Source of the DNA: Cloacibacterium rupense
Lineage (GTDB): Bacteria; Bacteroidota; Bacteroidia; Flavobacteriales; Weeksellaceae
Direction: 5' to 3'
Length of the DNA: 64,000 nucleotides
Assembly (NCBI RefSeq): GCF_014645495.1
Contig: NZ_BMLV01000003.1
Span: forward strand, 124,001 to 188,000
Part shown: one piece after another, positions 25,812 through 33,929 of the stretch
Numbering within the stretch: position 1 is the first letter of the stretch
Layout: each line of letters begins with the position of its first letter
Translations under genes and position numbers: made by a program
Notes under the pieces: model-generated
The model's input: only the letters and a program-made list of their open reading frames with translations
What the model was told of the DNA's origin: nothing
Database searches by the model: none

Positions 25812-27161
25812 ATGGAAAATTTCACTTCTAAAACCGTTGCTTTTCACACGCTTGGCTGCAAACTTAACTTTGCGGAAACCTCTACTATTGCCAGACAATT
25901 AACTGGTGCTGGTTACCAAAAAGTAAGTTTTGACGATGCTGCTAATGTTTACGTTATCAACACTTGTTCTGTTACCGAAAACGCAGACAAAGAATGTAAA
26001 CTTCACGTAAAACGCGCCATGAAAGCCAATCCAGATGGTTTGGTGGTGATTGTCGGTTGTTATGCCCAATTAAAACCCGAAGAAATTTCTGCCATTGAAG
26101 GCGTAGATTTGGTTTTAGGAGCTAAAGAAAAATTCAACATTCTGAGTTATCTCGAAGATTTAGAAAAAACGGAACATCACGCCGAAGTTCACTCTTGCGA
26201 AATAGAAGAAGCTGATTTCTTTATCGGAAGTTATTCTATTGGCGACAGAACCAGAGCTTTCTTAAAAGTGCAAGACGGTTGTGATTATAAATGCACCTAT
26301 TGCACCATTCCTTTGGCTAGAGGAATTTCTAGAAGTGACACTGTAGAAAACGTACTAAAAAACGCCAAAGAAATTGCCGAAAAAGACATCAAAGAAATAG
26401 TTTTGACAGGAGTAAACATTGGCGATTACGGAAAAGGCGAATTTGGCAATAAAAAACACGAACATACTTTCCTAGATTTAGTGAAAGAGCTGAATAACGT
26501 AGAGGGAATTGAAAGAATTAGAATTTCTTCCATAGAACCAAATTTACTGAAAGACGAAACCATAGATTTGGTAGCAGAAAGCAAGAGTTTTGTGCCGCAT
26601 TTTCATATTCCGTTGCAAAGTGGAAGCGATGATTTGCTCAAAAAAATGAAGCGAAGATACCTCACCAAACTATACAGCGACAGAGTTTCTAAAATTAGAG
26701 AAGTAATGCCCGATGCTGCCATTGGTGTAGATGTAATCGTAGGATTTCCCGGAGAAACCGAAGAGAAATTTTTAGAAACCTACAATTTTATTAACGAATT
26801 ACCAATCAGTTATTTACACGTTTTCACGTATTCTGAAAGAGAAAATACCGAAGCCGTAGAAATGGAAGGTGTAGTACCGATTGCTGACCGTAAAAAACGT
26901 AATAAAATGCTAAGAATTCTCTCCGAGAAAAAGAAAATGGCATTTTACCAAACACAACTAGGAAAAACCTTACCAGTACTTTGGGAACACGAAGAAAAAG
27001 ATGGAAAAATGTTTGGCTTTACCGAAAATTATGTTCGTGTACAGAAACCTTTTGACGCGAGTTCTATCAACCAAATAGAGATGGTAAAATTAGATAAAAT
27101 TCAACCAGACGGAACCGTTTCTATCTCTCCTATTTTTGAGGAGTTTTTGGCGAAAGTGTAA
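25812..27161 (+). CDS. mtaB: tRNA t6A37 methylthiotransferase MtaB
   Basis: A 449-residue radical-SAM enzyme that adds a methylthio group to t6A37 of tRNAs reading ANN codons. The N-terminal MTTase domain has its three cluster cysteines (Cys16, Cys52, Cys83), the radical-SAM CxxxCxxC motif is 'CDYKCTYC' (Cys157, 161, 164), and a TRAM domain ends the protein. The length is typical. The last part of the coding sequence (27122-27154) is duplicated 868 bp downstream with one mismatch, which marks a possible insertion at this gene's 3' end. Confidence 0.93.
   Translation: MENFTSKTVAFHTLGCKLNFAETSTIARQLTGAGYQKVSFDDAANVYVINTCSVTENADKECKLHVKRAMKANPDGLVVIVGCYAQLKPEEISAIEGVDLVLGAKEKFNILSYLEDLEKTEHHAEVHSCEIEEADFFIGSYSIGDRTRAFLKVQDGCDYKCTYCTIPLARGISRSDTVENVLKNAKEIAEKDIKEIVLTGVNIGDYGKGEFGNKKHEHTFLDLVKELNNVEGIERIRISSIEPNLLKDETIDLVAESKSFVPHFHIPLQSGSDDLLKKMKRRYLTKLYSDRVSKIREVMPDAAIGVDVIVGFPGETEEKFLETYNFINELPISYLHVFTYSERENTEAVEMEGVVPIADRKKRNKMLRILSEKKKMAFYQTQLGKTLPVLWEHEEKDGKMFGFTENYVRVQKPFDASSINQIEMVKLDKIQPDGTVSISPIFEEFLAKV
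27122..27154 (+). repeat. 33-bp direct repeat, copy in mtaB 3' end
   Basis: Lies inside the last codons of mtaB and matches 27990-28022 at 32 of 33 positions (20 identical, one A/C difference, 12 identical). The two copies bound an 868-bp unit. Confidence 0.85.
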
Positions 27162-27210
27162 AGAAATTTCAAAAAAATCAAAAAAAGCATAATTTTTTCA
27201 TTTTTTATTT

Positions 27211-27218
27211 TAAATTTG
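27211..27218 (+). promoter_or_regulatory. -7 box before the 49-aa gene
   Basis: TAAATTTG fits the Bacteroidota -7 consensus and lies 20 bp before the ATG at 27239, within the segment bounded by the mtaB repeats. This supports separate expression of the two small genes. Confidence 0.55.
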
Positions 27219-27238
27219 TATCAAATAACCATTTCATT

Positions 27239-27388
27239 ATGATAACAAAAGTTCAATCAAAAGGAGAAAAACTCAATTGGAAACCTTTAAAAACGGTAGC
27301 TCCAGTTAGAATTTCTGCTAAAAATTTAAAGGGAAACAAAGTTGCCGTTTCTAGCAATTCTTCTAATAAAAGAGTTGTTATTTCTTAA
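27239..27388 (+). CDS. 49-aa basic protein of unknown function
   Basis: A short gene beginning ATG ATA ACA and ending in TAA. It encodes 49 residues, Lys- and Ser-rich with little acid content, reading 'VAPVRISAKNLKGNKVAVSS' in its centre. A -7 box precedes it at 27211, and the next gene starts 21 bp after its stop, so the two look like an operon. It lies inside the 868-bp segment bounded by copies of the mtaB 3' end. I do not recognise the family; a small partner such as an antitoxin is possible but unproven. Confidence 0.5.
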   Translation: MITKVQSKGEKLNWKPLKTVAPVRISAKNLKGNKVAVSSNSSNKRVVIS

Positions 27389-27409
27389 ACATTCTATCAT
27401 TGTATAGCA

Positions 27410-27967
27410 ATGTTATATCCGCTTAAATTTATTCAAAAAGATATATGTAAAGATGGTTCAGACCATCTTTTTACGTATATATACAAATTTACATTAGCAG
27501 AAACTCATCTGCATTATATCATAAGAGCAGAATATCATACCGAAAATGTTTTTGCTGTAAAATTCTATTCCAAAAAAGATAGAAGAAGCCAATACAAATA
27601 CAATAAAATCATCAATAAAAATACTTATTCATCGGTAATTAATATTTTAGAAACTTGCACATCTTTAATCCCAATTTTACTAGAAAAACATCCCAATTGT
27701 AGCTTTGCGCTATCTTCTGCACGAAGTATTGATTTCAGCAATCCTAAAAAATTAACTGAGCATTTAGAAGAAAACCAAAGATTTAGAATTTACTCTCGTT
27801 TTATACAAGACAGAATAGGAACTTCTACTTTTACTCATTTAGAATATCCTACCATCAGTTCTTATTTATTGATTAATAATGCCGAAAAAGACATTGATGA
27901 AAAGGAAAAAAGAATTTTAGAAATGTTTGAAAGAACTTATCAAACAATTCCAGATATTACCGATTGA
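27410..27967 (+). CDS. hypothetical protein in mtaB-flanked segment
   Basis: A 185-residue protein of no family I recognise. It has no signal peptide and no membrane span; it is mixed alpha/beta, with 'LHYIIRAEYHTENVFAVKFY' (strands), a run of Lys/Arg/Tyr ('KKDRRSQYKYNK'), and an acidic helical C-terminus. It starts 21 bp after the 49-aa gene and is followed directly by the second 33-bp copy of the mtaB end. Small-large gene pairs of this kind can be toxin-antitoxin or defence modules, but nothing in the sequence proves it. Confidence 0.6.
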   Translation: MLYPLKFIQKDICKDGSDHLFTYIYKFTLAETHLHYIIRAEYHTENVFAVKFYSKKDRRSQYKYNKIINKNTYSSVINILETCTSLIPILLEKHPNCSFALSSARSIDFSNPKKLTEHLEENQRFRIYSRFIQDRIGTSTFTHLEYPTISSYLLINNAEKDIDEKEKRILEMFERTYQTIPDITD

Positions 27968-27989
27968 TTTTTTAATAATTTCTAAAATT

Positions 27990-28022
27990 TATCTCTCCTA
28001 TTTTTGAGGCGTTTTTGGCGAA
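27990..28022 (+). repeat. 33-bp direct repeat, displaced copy of mtaB end
   Basis: Duplicate of 27122-27154 with one mismatch, lying outside any gene, 22 bp after the stop of the 185-aa gene. It marks the right border of the 868-bp unit. Confidence 0.85.
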
Positions 28023-28096
28023 GATTTAAAATTTAACATAAAATTTACTTATCATCTTTGTTTTTTGACTAATTTTAATAGTCAAACTTTCTAGTT

Positions 28097-28486
28097 ATGA
28101 AAAGTAAAATTTTAAATTCCTTACTTATTATCACATCATTATTGGGATATTTAGAATGGGGAAAAACAAACAGTATGTTTCTTTTTCAGGGAGAGTATGA
28201 AATTTTAGAAAAACTTTTCAAAGCCCCTGATTCTGTAGCGCATCCTTTTGTTTTATTACCATTAATAGGACAGATTTTAATCTTTATTACCCTATTTCAA
28301 AAAACACCATCTCAATTATTAACTTATGCAGGAATTCTCTGTTTAGGTTTATTATTAGGATTTATGTTTATAATTGGCGTAATGTCTTTTAATTTTAAAA
28401 TTCTATTTTCTACAATTCCTTTTTTAATTGTGGTCTTTTTAACCATAAAACATTATAGAACAGAAAAGTTAAAAGAAAATTTATGA
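28097..28486 (+). CDS. hypothetical small membrane protein
   Basis: A 129-residue protein with four hydrophobic segments (about residues 5-20, 50-70, 75-97, 100-120) and a Lys-rich C-terminus. It has a Trp/Gly-containing first loop ('LEWGKTNSMFLFQGEYE') with the look of a ligand or heme-like pocket, but no family can be named. It lies alone after the duplicated mtaB end. The Lys/Arg-rich ends suggest a simple four-helix inner-membrane protein. The function is unknown. Confidence 0.6.
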   Translation: MKSKILNSLLIITSLLGYLEWGKTNSMFLFQGEYEILEKLFKAPDSVAHPFVLLPLIGQILIFITLFQKTPSQLLTYAGILCLGLLLGFMFIIGVMSFNFKILFSTIPFLIVVFLTIKHYRTEKLKENL

Positions 28487-28586
28487 TTTTTAGCATTTTA
28501 TGTTTTTCCGTAATGTAGTGTGGAGTTTATTTTTTAATTTAGTGGGAAATTAATAACTATCAATATAAAACAATAATAAAAATGAA

Positions 28587-29000
28587 ATGGGATTAGAACT
28601 CAAAACACAAGATAATTTTATTGACTTGGGGACTCTAAAAGATTTCTTCAATAATTATGGGAAATTTGATATTGCAATTCAAAATGAAGATTCTGGATCT
28701 ATCTCATTAATAATTAATTCAGAATATGGAATTACAACTATAGTACCTTGTTCAAGAGCTCTTTCAGAAATTATAATTAAAAAAGGTGGCTATTTTGATG
28801 AAATTTTATTATATAGATTACTTAAAATAAAAAACAGTTCAGGAAATTATTATATAAGATTATCTCAAAATATTGACATTTCATATGAAGAAATTGAACA
28901 AGAGAATAATAATTTAAAAAATTTAGAAGGCAACGTAAGGACTTTTGTCAAGGTGACCCAAGAAATGCTGGATAATCAAAAAAAAATATTAAAAAAATAA
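28587..29000 (+). CDS. hypothetical cytoplasmic protein
   Basis: A 137-residue protein without signal peptide or membrane span. The first half has strands around 'FDIAIQNEDSGSISLIINSE' and 'ITTIVPCSRALSEI'; the second half ends in a charged helix ('YEEIEQENNNLKNLEG'). An ATG five bases upstream (28582) hits a stop after three codons, so 28587 is the start. No family was recognised. The base composition is very AT-rich, like a laterally acquired gene. It has no obvious partner. Confidence 0.5.
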   Translation: MGLELKTQDNFIDLGTLKDFFNNYGKFDIAIQNEDSGSISLIINSEYGITTIVPCSRALSEIIIKKGGYFDEILLYRLLKIKNSSGNYYIRLSQNIDISYEEIEQENNNLKNLEGNVRTFVKVTQEMLDNQKKILKK

Positions 29001-29049
29001 ATTGGGAAAACATTATAGTAAAATAACATAATCCCCACTCTCCAAAACC

Positions 29050-29148
29050 TCCGAATTCATAGTATTAATTTAAAAATAAAATCTTTTTCGTTCTCTTAAG
29101 TCTCCGACTTCGGAATATTAATTCAAAAAATAATCTCTTTCTTGTGTA
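29050..29148 (+). repeat. imperfect tandem repeat in intergenic region
   Basis: The segments near 29050-29097 and 29101-29148 align: both begin CTCCGA and share TATTAATT and an A-rich block followed by a T-rich block. A further 'ttcgtcgaaccacttcg' tail follows, of the type scattered in flavobacterial intergenic DNA. No gene is seen between 29001 and 29271. Confidence 0.5.
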
Positions 29149-29271
29149 GAGATTGACTTCGTCGAACCACTTCGTTAGGTTTCCTGCGGAATGACAAACT
29201 AGATGTGAAAATTTGTGTTTCTAAAATTTAACCTTCCCTAAAAAATCCCATCAAACAGCTAAAACCCGCTT

Positions 29272-30345
29272 ATGAAAATTTTAAAATTTCTACCTCTTTT
29301 AGTGTTACTCCCGTTTTTTGGTTGCAGCAGTAGTGATGATGAACCTACACCAACTCACACAGAAATAATGTATTTCCCCAATAATACAGACAACAATTGG
29401 GAAACCAAATCTATTGCCAGTCTCGGCTGGAACCAAAGTGCAGTGCAACCTCTTAAAGATTTCTTGGCAGAAAAACACTCTAAATCTTTTATGATTCTCG
29501 TAAACGGTAGAATTGTGATGGAAGAATATTTCAACGGACACAATGCTACAACAACTTGGCAATGGAACAGCGCAGGAAAAACACTGGTTTCTACGACCAC
29601 AGGAATTGCTGGGCAAGAAGGTTTGCTCAATATCAACACAAAAGTTTCTCAATATTTAGGAAACAGCTGGTCTAGCGAACCCTTAGAAAAAGAAAACCTC
29701 ATCACACCAAGACATTTACTCACGATGACTTCTGGTCTTAATGATGAGAGCAACCTCGTGATAAAACCCAATCTCACCTATTTAGCAGATGCAGGAAGCA
29801 GATGGTCTTATAGCAATGTTTTTCAGCTCTTGACCCAAGTAGTGAGTAAAGCTAGCAATCAAGATTTTGAAACGTATTTTAACACCAAACTAAAAAATAA
29901 AATCGGGATGGATGGTTTCTGGAATTTCGGAACTATTTTTACCATTTATCACAGCAATACCAGAAGTATGGCGAGATTCGGCTTGCTTTTTCTGAACAAA
30001 GGAAAATGGAAAAACGAACAAATCATCAATGAAAATTATGTCAACGAAGCGATTAATACTTCTCAAAACATTAATCCTTCTTATGGTTATCTTTGGTGGC
30101 TCAACGGAAAATCTAAATATATGGTTCCTGGAGGACAAACCGTTTACCAAGGCGCTCTGGTTCCTAATGCACCAAGTGATATGTATGCTGCAATGGGAGC
30201 AGAAGACCAGAGAATTTATATAATCCCTAGTAAAAATATGGTGATAGTAAGAATGGGAGATGCTTCAGACCCACAAAATCCTAATTTTGCATTGTCAGGT
30301 TTTGATGCAGCACTTTGGGATAAAATTAATGCGTTGGTTAAGTAG
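29272..30345 (+). CDS. beta-lactamase-fold serine hydrolase lipoprotein
   Basis: A 357-residue lipoprotein (lipobox 'LPFFGCSSSDDEP') with a class C beta-lactamase/penicillin-binding-like domain. The active-site Ser-x-x-Lys is 'SAGK' near residue 100, with the Tyr-Ser-Asn motif in 'RWSYSNVF'; the third triad element is not a clear KTG. Such proteins hydrolyse D-amino acid esters, peptides or unknown esters at the cell surface. It stands alone, with dispersed repeats on both sides. The substrate is unknown; antibiotic resistance is not implied. Confidence 0.85.
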   Translation: MKILKFLPLLVLLPFFGCSSSDDEPTPTHTEIMYFPNNTDNNWETKSIASLGWNQSAVQPLKDFLAEKHSKSFMILVNGRIVMEEYFNGHNATTTWQWNSAGKTLVSTTTGIAGQEGLLNINTKVSQYLGNSWSSEPLEKENLITPRHLLTMTSGLNDESNLVIKPNLTYLADAGSRWSYSNVFQLLTQVVSKASNQDFETYFNTKLKNKIGMDGFWNFGTIFTIYHSNTRSMARFGLLFLNKGKWKNEQIINENYVNEAINTSQNINPSYGYLWWLNGKSKYMVPGGQTVYQGALVPNAPSDMYAAMGAEDQRIYIIPSKNMVIVRMGDASDPQNPNFALSGFDAALWDKINALVK

Positions 30346-30429
30346 GGTGATAGAAGTTAAAAGTTAGAGTTATAATTTGCACTTTGTACCTTCTACTTTG
30401 TACCTTGTAATTCGTATTTTTTACTTTTA

Positions 30430-31098
30430 TCAATGCTCAAACCAAATATCTTCGTATTTCACTCCTGCTTCTATTGGGATTTTCAACCAATTTTCTTGGG
30501 GAACAATTGGGCAATTGTAATCTGTAGCATTGTAGGCGCAATACGGATGGTAAGCTTTGTTAAAATCTATAATAACTTCATCTTTTTCTGGAATTCTTAA
30601 GTCTAAATATCTTCCACCACCGTAGGTCTCTTTTCCGCTAGTAGCATCTTTGAAAGGCAAAAAAAGGTAATTTTTGTATGCTGGATTTTTGACTAAATCT
30701 AAACTTTGATAAACAGTGAGAACTTGTTCTGCGCCATTTATTTTGAAATAAACTTTTCCAAATTCTTGATATTTCTTGGTTTTACCAGAAGAAGTGGGGA
30801 GCTCAAAAGGCGCAGCATTTTCAGTTTTCACCAATTTGGCTTTTACATAAAAATCTAAATTGATGGCAAAGAATGGGTGTGCTTTGAATTTTTTGAAGTT
30901 TTCCCCTCTCAATGGAGATTCTTTTTCGTTTTTATATTCTTCGTTGAGTTCTTTTTGGAACTTCTTAATTTCTAAAACTTCATTTAGATTTTGAGATTTC
31001 ACTTCAGCAGGAAATTGTTTTTTTTCTGGTTTAGTTTTTAAATCTTGAGCAAAAGAAAATGCTGAAAAAAAGAAAAATATGAAGATTATCTTTATCAT
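30430..31098 (-). CDS. secreted DUF1684 domain protein
   Basis: A 222-residue protein with a Sec signal ending 'FSFAQ'. The DUF1684 domain covers most of the chain, with the conserved 'GGRYLDLRIPEKDEVIIDFN' and 'AYHPYCAYNATDYNCPIVP' that form a Cys-containing pocket. The domain is widespread, but its function is not known. It is followed on the same strand, one base away, by the 129-aa gene 31100-31489 and is likely co-transcribed with it. Confidence 0.88.
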   Translation of the reverse strand: MIKIIFIFFFFSAFSFAQDLKTKPEKKQFPAEVKSQNLNEVLEIKKFQKELNEEYKNEKESPLRGENFKKFKAHPFFAINLDFYVKAKLVKTENAAPFELPTSSGKTKKYQEFGKVYFKINGAEQVLTVYQSLDLVKNPAYKNYLFLPFKDATSGKETYGGGRYLDLRIPEKDEVIIDFNKAYHPYCAYNATDYNCPIVPQENWLKIPIEAGVKYEDIWFEH

Positions 31099-31099
31099 T

Positions 31100-31489
31100 T
31101 CAAGTCAATTTTATGGTATAAACATCGGTTTCGTTTCGGATGATATCTGTAACCAAGAAACCTTTTCCTTGGATTACTTCTTCTACAAAATCAAAGACCT
31201 TACATTCTTTGGGTAAAGCAGAAAAAATAAGAGTGAAGCAATATTCTTTCACTGGCGGGATATCTGTCCAATAAGGAAAAACGGCTATATTTTCCCAAAA
31301 AATAAGTTTACTGCTATACCCTGTGAATTTGTCTACCAAAAAAGTGGAAGGCCAAATTCTGACCAAATTGCCCACCATATAATTATTTTGAAAACAGCAG
31401 TGCACTATCACTTGTCTTTCTTCCTCGAATTTTTCTTGAATTTGAGATAGAATTTCTGGGGCTATTTTGGGTTTGGTAACGGTTGACAT
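31100..31489 (-). CDS. hypothetical protein
   Basis: A 129-residue protein without signal or membrane segment. It contains several Cys and aromatic residues ('QVIVHCCFQNNYMVGNLVRI', 'WENIAVFPYWTDIPP', 'ALPKECKVFDF'), suggesting a compact beta-rich fold. I cannot name a family. The start ATG at 31489 is the only one with a full domain downstream. It is the upstream gene of a probable two-gene operon with the DUF1684 gene. Confidence 0.65.
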   Translation of the reverse strand: MSTVTKPKIAPEILSQIQEKFEEERQVIVHCCFQNNYMVGNLVRIWPSTFLVDKFTGYSSKLIFWENIAVFPYWTDIPPVKEYCFTLIFSALPKECKVFDFVEEVIQGKGFLVTDIIRNETDVYTIKLT

Positions 31490-31589
31490 AGATTTTCAGT
31501 TCCCGATTTATTTTTTAAAGGTTTGAAGTTAAAAAAAAAATAGAATATGCTTTCAAAAAAAAACATTTTAATTCAATATTCATTTTGAA

Positions 31590-31624
31590 ACAAAAATTGC
31601 GTACAAAAATCTTGTACGCAATCT
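31590..31624 (-). terminator. terminator after gpsA
   Basis: Perfect 11-bp stem ATTGCGTACAA (31596-31606) / TTGTACGCAAT (31612-31622) with a 5-nt loop. On the minus strand a T-run follows, at the end of gpsA. Confidence 0.85.
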
Positions 31625-31641
31625 ATATTTTTAATTTACAT

Positions 31642-32652
31642 TTAATTAAGTTTAGCGGTCAACTTTTCAAACTGCTTTTCGGCGTCTTTGCCTTCATACA
31701 AAACACTGAAAATAGCATTAATGATTGGGGTTTTCAGTTTATTCTCATAAGCAATTTCATAAATTCCACGGGTTGCGTAGTAGCCTTCTGCCACCATATT
31801 CATAGATTGCAATGCAGATTTTACGGTATACCCTTTGCCAATGAGGTTTCCTAAATATCTATTTCTAGAAAAAAGTGAATAGGCAGTAACCAACAAGTCT
31901 CCTAGATAAGAACTTTCGTTCACGTCTCTAGTTTCAGGGTAAACGGCATCTAGAAAAAGTTCCATTTCTCTGATGGCATTGCTCACAAAAACTGCCTGAA
32001 AATTGTCTCCATATCCCAATCCACTAGCAATACCAGCACCTATGGCATATATATTTTTAAGAATAGCACTGTATTCATTCCCTAAAATATCATTAGAACA
32101 ATTTACTTTGATATAATCTGAAGAAAACAAAACTCTAAGAGCATCTACATGTTCTTTTTCGGCAGCGGCTATGGTAAGATAAGAGAGGCGTTCCATGGCC
32201 ACTTCTTCTGCGTGACAAGGCCCTGCAATGACTGCCTGACTTCTAAATCCTATTTTAAAAACATCTCTCAGATAATGTGCCACCACATCGTTATGTTTAG
32301 GAACAATCCCCTTAATTGCTGAAACAAAAACTTTATTAGAATAGTCTACCGTCATTTTCTCTATAGCATCAGAAAGATAAATAGATGGTGTAGCCAAAAC
32401 CACTACATCACATGCGGAAACCAATTGATTAATATCTGTAGTAAGTGCCAGTTTTTTAACATCAAAAGTTACAGAAGTAAGATAATTAGGATTATGACCA
32501 CGCAATTCTAAAGCTCCTTTTACAAACTCATTTCTCACACACCAGTGCACTTTTTTTGAATTTTCTAAGAGCATTTTTACAATAGCCGTCCCGAAACTTC
32601 CGCTACCTACTACTCCTACAGTTGGCAAAGATTTGCCTTTAGTTTTTGACAT
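31642..32652 (-). CDS. gpsA: NAD(P)H-dependent glycerol-3-phosphate dehydrogenase
   Basis: A 336-residue enzyme that makes sn-glycerol 3-phosphate from dihydroxyacetone phosphate for phospholipid synthesis. The Rossmann motif is 'GVVGSGSFGTAIVKML', the catalytic lysine region is 'IKGIVPKHNDVV' with 'GPCHAEEVAMERLSY', and 'GLGYGDNFQAVF' completes the site. The ATG at 32652 is used instead of the longer upstream frame because it yields a normal N-terminus just before the nucleotide-binding fold. It stands alone with a strong terminator. Confidence 0.92.
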   Translation of the reverse strand: MSKTKGKSLPTVGVVGSGSFGTAIVKMLLENSKKVHWCVRNEFVKGALELRGHNPNYLTSVTFDVKKLALTTDINQLVSACDVVVLATPSIYLSDAIEKMTVDYSNKVFVSAIKGIVPKHNDVVAHYLRDVFKIGFRSQAVIAGPCHAEEVAMERLSYLTIAAAEKEHVDALRVLFSSDYIKVNCSNDILGNEYSAILKNIYAIGAGIASGLGYGDNFQAVFVSNAIREMELFLDAVYPETRDVNESSYLGDLLVTAYSLFSRNRYLGNLIGKGYTVKSALQSMNMVAEGYYATRGIYEIAYENKLKTPIINAIFSVLYEGKDAEKQFEKLTAKLN

Positions 32653-32911
32653 TTTTATAATTTTTACTGCAAAAAACAAAGATACAAATATTGAACATAT
32701 CAATGTATAAATAAATCAATTTAAGAAAAAATATACTCCAAAAAAACCATAAAAACTCTTATTAGCAGGTAATTTTCAGAGTTTTAAATCTACAATCATA
32801 ATCCATATTTTTTAACATTTTTATAATATTTTTAACACAAGTATGGCATAATTTTTATCATATTTCATCGTTTTGGAGAAACCAAAAACTAAGACATTCA
32901 AATATTTTATT

Positions 32912-32919
32912 TAAATTTG
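32912..32919 (+). promoter_or_regulatory. -7 box of the M23 peptidase gene
   Basis: TAAATTTG fits the consensus and lies 37 bp before the ATG at 32956. The remainder of the 250-bp gap 32704-32955 is AT-rich with no other feature seen. Confidence 0.55.
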
Positions 32920-32955
32920 GCCGTCTAAAAATAGAAAACTGAAAATATCAAAGAA

Positions 32956-33840
32956 ATGAAGCAATTTTTTGAGAAAAAGAAAAACACTCATTTTTTTATT
33001 GGTGCACTTCTTTTTATCATTCTAGCACAAAGTTTTGCGATTGCTAAACTATACTCGTCTAAAGATGATAAGACCTATGAAGTAAATCTAGTGAAAATTA
33101 ACACCCAAAAAGACAGCTTAGATCTTTTTAATCTTAAAAATGATTTAGCCCAAATAGACCAAACAGTAAGAAACCTCAATGGTTTTTTCAGAGCTAAAAA
33201 TATCCCTAGTTTACACTTAGAAGCTTTAGCCAAAGATAGTCTATCTAGCTATGTTTACCTTTCTAATCAAAGTTCCAGATACTCTGACTATCTAGTAGAA
33301 TTAGAAAAAAAATTACAACAAGTTCCACTAGGAATTCCTACCAACGGACGTATTTCTTCTAATTTTGGAAAAAGAACAAATCCTATTCCTTCTAAAAGAA
33401 TTTTATTAGCCTCTGCCAAGCCTATTGGTTTTTCTTCAGTAGAAAAAGACAGTGCAGGAAATATCATTAATAACACTGCAAATTCTGCAAAATTAGAAGG
33501 AACTCAAACTCCCGCTGAAAAAGACCAAATTCAATTTCATAAAGGCGTAGATATTGCTGCTCCTATGGGCACAGATGTATATTGTGCAGCTCAAGGAAAA
33601 GTAATCTTTGCCGGACAAAAAAGTGGTTACGGAAACTGTGTGATTATAGAACACGGAAATGGATTAGCAACCTTATATGGTCATCTTTCTAAAATTTTGG
33701 TAGATGCCAACCAACAAGTAAAAATTGGTGATGTAATTGCGAAAGTAGGCAACACAGGTCGTTCTACAGGGCCACATCTTCATTATGAAGTTAGAAAAAA
33801 CAACACCCCTATCAATCCTAAATTATTTTTGAATCTATAA
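32956..33840 (+). CDS. M23 family metallopeptidase (membrane anchored)
   Basis: A 294-residue peptidoglycan endopeptidase-like protein. A single N-terminal membrane helix (about residues 15-33) is followed by a coiled, Lys/Leu-rich segment and a LytM/M23 domain near the C-terminus. The zinc ligands are in 'FHKGVDIAAPMG' (His-x-x-x-Asp) and 'GPHLHYEVRKN', with the glycine-rich 'GKVIFAGQKSGYGNCVIIEH' between them. It probably works in the periplasm on cell-wall crosslinks. A terminator follows directly. Confidence 0.9.
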   Translation: MKQFFEKKKNTHFFIGALLFIILAQSFAIAKLYSSKDDKTYEVNLVKINTQKDSLDLFNLKNDLAQIDQTVRNLNGFFRAKNIPSLHLEALAKDSLSSYVYLSNQSSRYSDYLVELEKKLQQVPLGIPTNGRISSNFGKRTNPIPSKRILLASAKPIGFSSVEKDSAGNIINNTANSAKLEGTQTPAEKDQIQFHKGVDIAAPMGTDVYCAAQGKVIFAGQKSGYGNCVIIEHGNGLATLYGHLSKILVDANQQVKIGDVIAKVGNTGRSTGPHLHYEVRKNNTPINPKLFLNL

Positions 33841-33848
33841 AATATACA

Positions 33849-33877
33849 AAGCAACCAAAATAAAGGTTGCTTTTTTA
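33849..33877 (+). terminator. terminator after M23 gene
   Basis: Stem GCAACC / GGTTGC extended by flanking A-T pairs, followed by a T-run (33871-33876). Confidence 0.8.
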
Positions 33878-33929
33878 GTTTTGTAACAAATTAGATACAA
33901 ACCATTACTTATCTATAAATTTAAATCCA

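Noticed and set aside
29272-30345. Serine hydrolase as an antibiotic resistance beta-lactamase.
   Set aside because: The SxxK and YSN motifs are present, but no clear KTG and the protein is a lipoprotein of a broad hydrolase family; resistance is not supported.
30346-30429. Short direct repeats ('actttgtacctt' twice) between the serine hydrolase and DUF1684 genes.
   Set aside because: A common type of flavobacterial intergenic filler; too short for a CRISPR array and no leader or cas genes nearby.
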